Source: Acidobacteriaceae bacterium
Lineage (GTDB): Bacteria > Acidobacteriota > Terriglobia > Terriglobales > Acidobacteriaceae
Length of the DNA stretch: 5,562 nucleotides
Reading direction: 5' to 3'
NCBI GenBank assembly: GCA_003140705.1
Contig: PLKU01000443.1
Coordinates: 6,082 to 11,643 of the forward strand
This document shows, piece after piece, positions 4,424 through 5,562 of the stretch (position 1 is the first letter of the stretch; the number at the start of each line of letters is the position of its first letter). The notes beneath the pieces are model-generated. The model was not told where the DNA came from. It worked only from the letters and a program-made list of their open reading frames with translations, and ran no database searches. Position numbers and translations under genes: made by a program.

Positions 4424-5562
4424 CTACTCAGCTCCGTGGCACTTCTTGTATTTCTTCCCGCTGCCGCAGGGACATGGGTCGTTGCGTCCTACCTTATCGC
4501 CCGTCCGCCGCTGTGTCGGCTGGCTCACGTCGCCGCCGCCCGCTCTCGTCGCCGCCTCCAGCTCGCGCTGCTTCTTGCGGTGGAATTCCTTCTCCAGCGC
4601 ATCGATTGTGGTCGACGGCTGTCGCGTGGGAATTGAGATCTCTCTCGGCTCCGCATCCAGTGTCATCGGGCGCGCTGCGCTCGCCACCGGTGGAGCCGAT
4701 GGAACCGGACCCCTAGGCCGTGGAACCTCCGGCGCAGCACCTATCGGATTGCCATCCGGCCCCAGGATCTGCATCCGGAACAGGAACCGGACCGTGTCTT
4801 CCTGGAACTTTAGCATCATCGCTTCGAACATGTCATACGATTCGCGCTTATAGGCCACCAGCGGATCCTGCTGCGCGTATCCGCGCAGTCCGATCCCTTC
4901 CTTCAGGTGATCCATTGAGAGCAGGTGTTCCTTCCACAGCCCGTCGATCACGCTCAGCATCACCATGCGCTCGTGGTAGCGCATGGTCTCAGCACTGAGA
5001 ATCTTCTCCTTGGTTTCGTAATCCTGCTTCAGCTTCTCAAAGATCGCATCGCCCAGCTCATGCCGGCTTAGCTCTGTCGGCTTGATCCCCGCCGCCGTGA
5101 GGCTGAGCCCGAACTGGTCGACCAGCCGCTGTTCCAGACCCTTCACATTCCACTGATCGGGATGGACCTTCTCGCCCGCAAACTCATCCATCGCCGAGCT
5201 CAAAATCCCGCCGACATAATCCTCCAGAATCAGCTCCCGCTGATCGAGTCCTTCCAGCAGTCGCCGCCGCACTCCGTACACGGCCTCGCGCTGCTTGTTC
5301 ATTACGTCGTCGTACTCAAGCAAATGTTTGCGGCTCTCAAAGTTCTGCGCTTCCACTGCCTTCTGCGCGCCCTCAATGCGATTCGAAATCATCTTCGACT
5401 CGATCGGAACGCCTTCTTCCATGCCCAGCTTCTCCAGCAGCGTGCTGATCCACTGCTTGGCGAAGATCCTCATCAGATCGTCTTCAAGCGACAGATAGAA
5501 CCGCGATTCGCCCGGATCGCCCTGCCGTCCGGCACGACCTCGCAGCTGGTTGTCGATGCGCC
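4424..5562 (-). CDS. secA: preprotein translocase ATPase SecA, C-terminal part (5' end beyond the window)
   Basis: The frame is open from the window edge (first full codon at 5560) to TAG at 4426-4424, giving 378 visible residues. It opens with [20 protein letters not shown] and [11 protein letters not shown], the end of the second nucleotide-binding domain with its arginine-rich helicase motif. The helical scaffold and wing follow ([18 protein letters not shown]). The two-helix finger region contains [20 protein letters not shown] and [18 protein letters not shown] proline-rich linker leads to the SEC-C zinc motif [13 protein letters not shown] four residues from the end. SecA drives precursor proteins through SecYEG using ATP; the zinc tail binds SecB and phospholipids or ribosomes in studied species. 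All expected C-terminal elements are intact. It lies upstream of the flp genes on the same strand, about 405 bp away, and is probably not in their operon given the promoter in between. Confidence 0.98.
   Translation of the reverse strand, partial: RIDNQLRGRAGRQGDPGESRFYLSLEDDLMRIFAKQWISTLLEKLGMEEGVPIESKMISNRIEGAQKAVEAQNFESRKHLLEYDDVMNKQREAVYGVRRRLLEGLDQRELILEDYVGGILSSAMDEFAGEKVHPDQWNVKGLEQRLVDQFGLSLTAAGIKPTELSRHELGDAIFEKLKQDYETKEKILSAETMRYHERMVMLSVIDGLWKEHLLSMDHLKEGIGLRGYAQQDPLVAYKRESYDMFEAMMLKFQEDTVRFLFRMQILGPDGNPIGAAPEVPRPRGPVPSAPPVASAARPMTLDAEPREISIPTRQPSTTIDALEKEFHRKKQRELEAATRAGGGDVSQPTQRRTGDKVGRNDPCPCGSGKKYKKCHGAE

Noticed and set aside
4249..4716. 155-codon open frame on the plus strand
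   Set aside because: It is largely antisense to the 3' end of secA and Arg/Pro/Ser-rich, typical of shadow frames in GC-rich DNA.

Overview
The window is a GC-rich bacterial chromosomal segment holding six genes. Four are complete (a CYTH-domain protein, a TonB C-terminal-domain protein, a CpaE/TadZ-type protein and two Flp pilins count as five if the pilins are taken separately) and two run off the edges (a threonylcarbamoyl-AMP synthase at the left, SecA at the right). I see no tRNA, rRNA, CRISPR array or insertion sequence. The mix of a stand-alone secreted TonB_C protein, Tad-pilus genes with paired Flp pilins and a SecA ending in a zinc-binding SEC-C tail looks to me like Acidobacteriota (Terriglobia-like). 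That is an inference from general protein character, with perhaps 0.6 confidence, and has not been searched.

Layout from left to right. At 1-383 (-) is the N-terminal part of a Sua5/TsaC/YrdC enzyme of tRNA t6A synthesis. At 509-1102 (+) is a divergently transcribed CYTH (CyaB/thiamine-triphosphatase) protein. At 1204/1291-1563 (+) is a small exported protein that is essentially one TonB C-terminal domain; the ATG with the good Shine-Dalgarno is followed by an in-frame TAA after five codons, inside what would be its signal peptide. A spacer of about 295 bp with small palindromes leads to 1858-3102 (+), a CpaE/TadZ-like protein with a pseudo-receiver domain and a MinD/ParA-type ATPase domain with a degenerate P-loop.

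The spacer at 3103-3419 contains several hairpins, some mutually exclusive. It separates the CpaE-like gene from two convergently oriented Flp pilin paralogs on the minus strand (3420-3614 and 3824-4018), which share 50 of 64 residues. The upstream pilin, 3824-4018, has a good sigma-54 promoter match at 4073-4089, a plausible 44-nt leader and probably a TTG start. A further spacer of about 405 bp without a convincing gene separates it from the 3' end of secA (4424-5562, -).

Functionally, the central part (CpaE-like protein plus two Flp prepilins) belongs to a Tad/Flp pilus, whose secretion ATPase (CpaF/TadA), platform proteins (TadB/C), secretin and prepilin peptidase must be encoded elsewhere. 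The other genes are general housekeeping or envelope functions with no clear operon link. I found no wholly new multi-gene system. The points most worth checking are the interrupted start of the TonB_C gene, the sigma-54 promoter of a pilin gene and the hairpin cluster between the convergent Tad genes.
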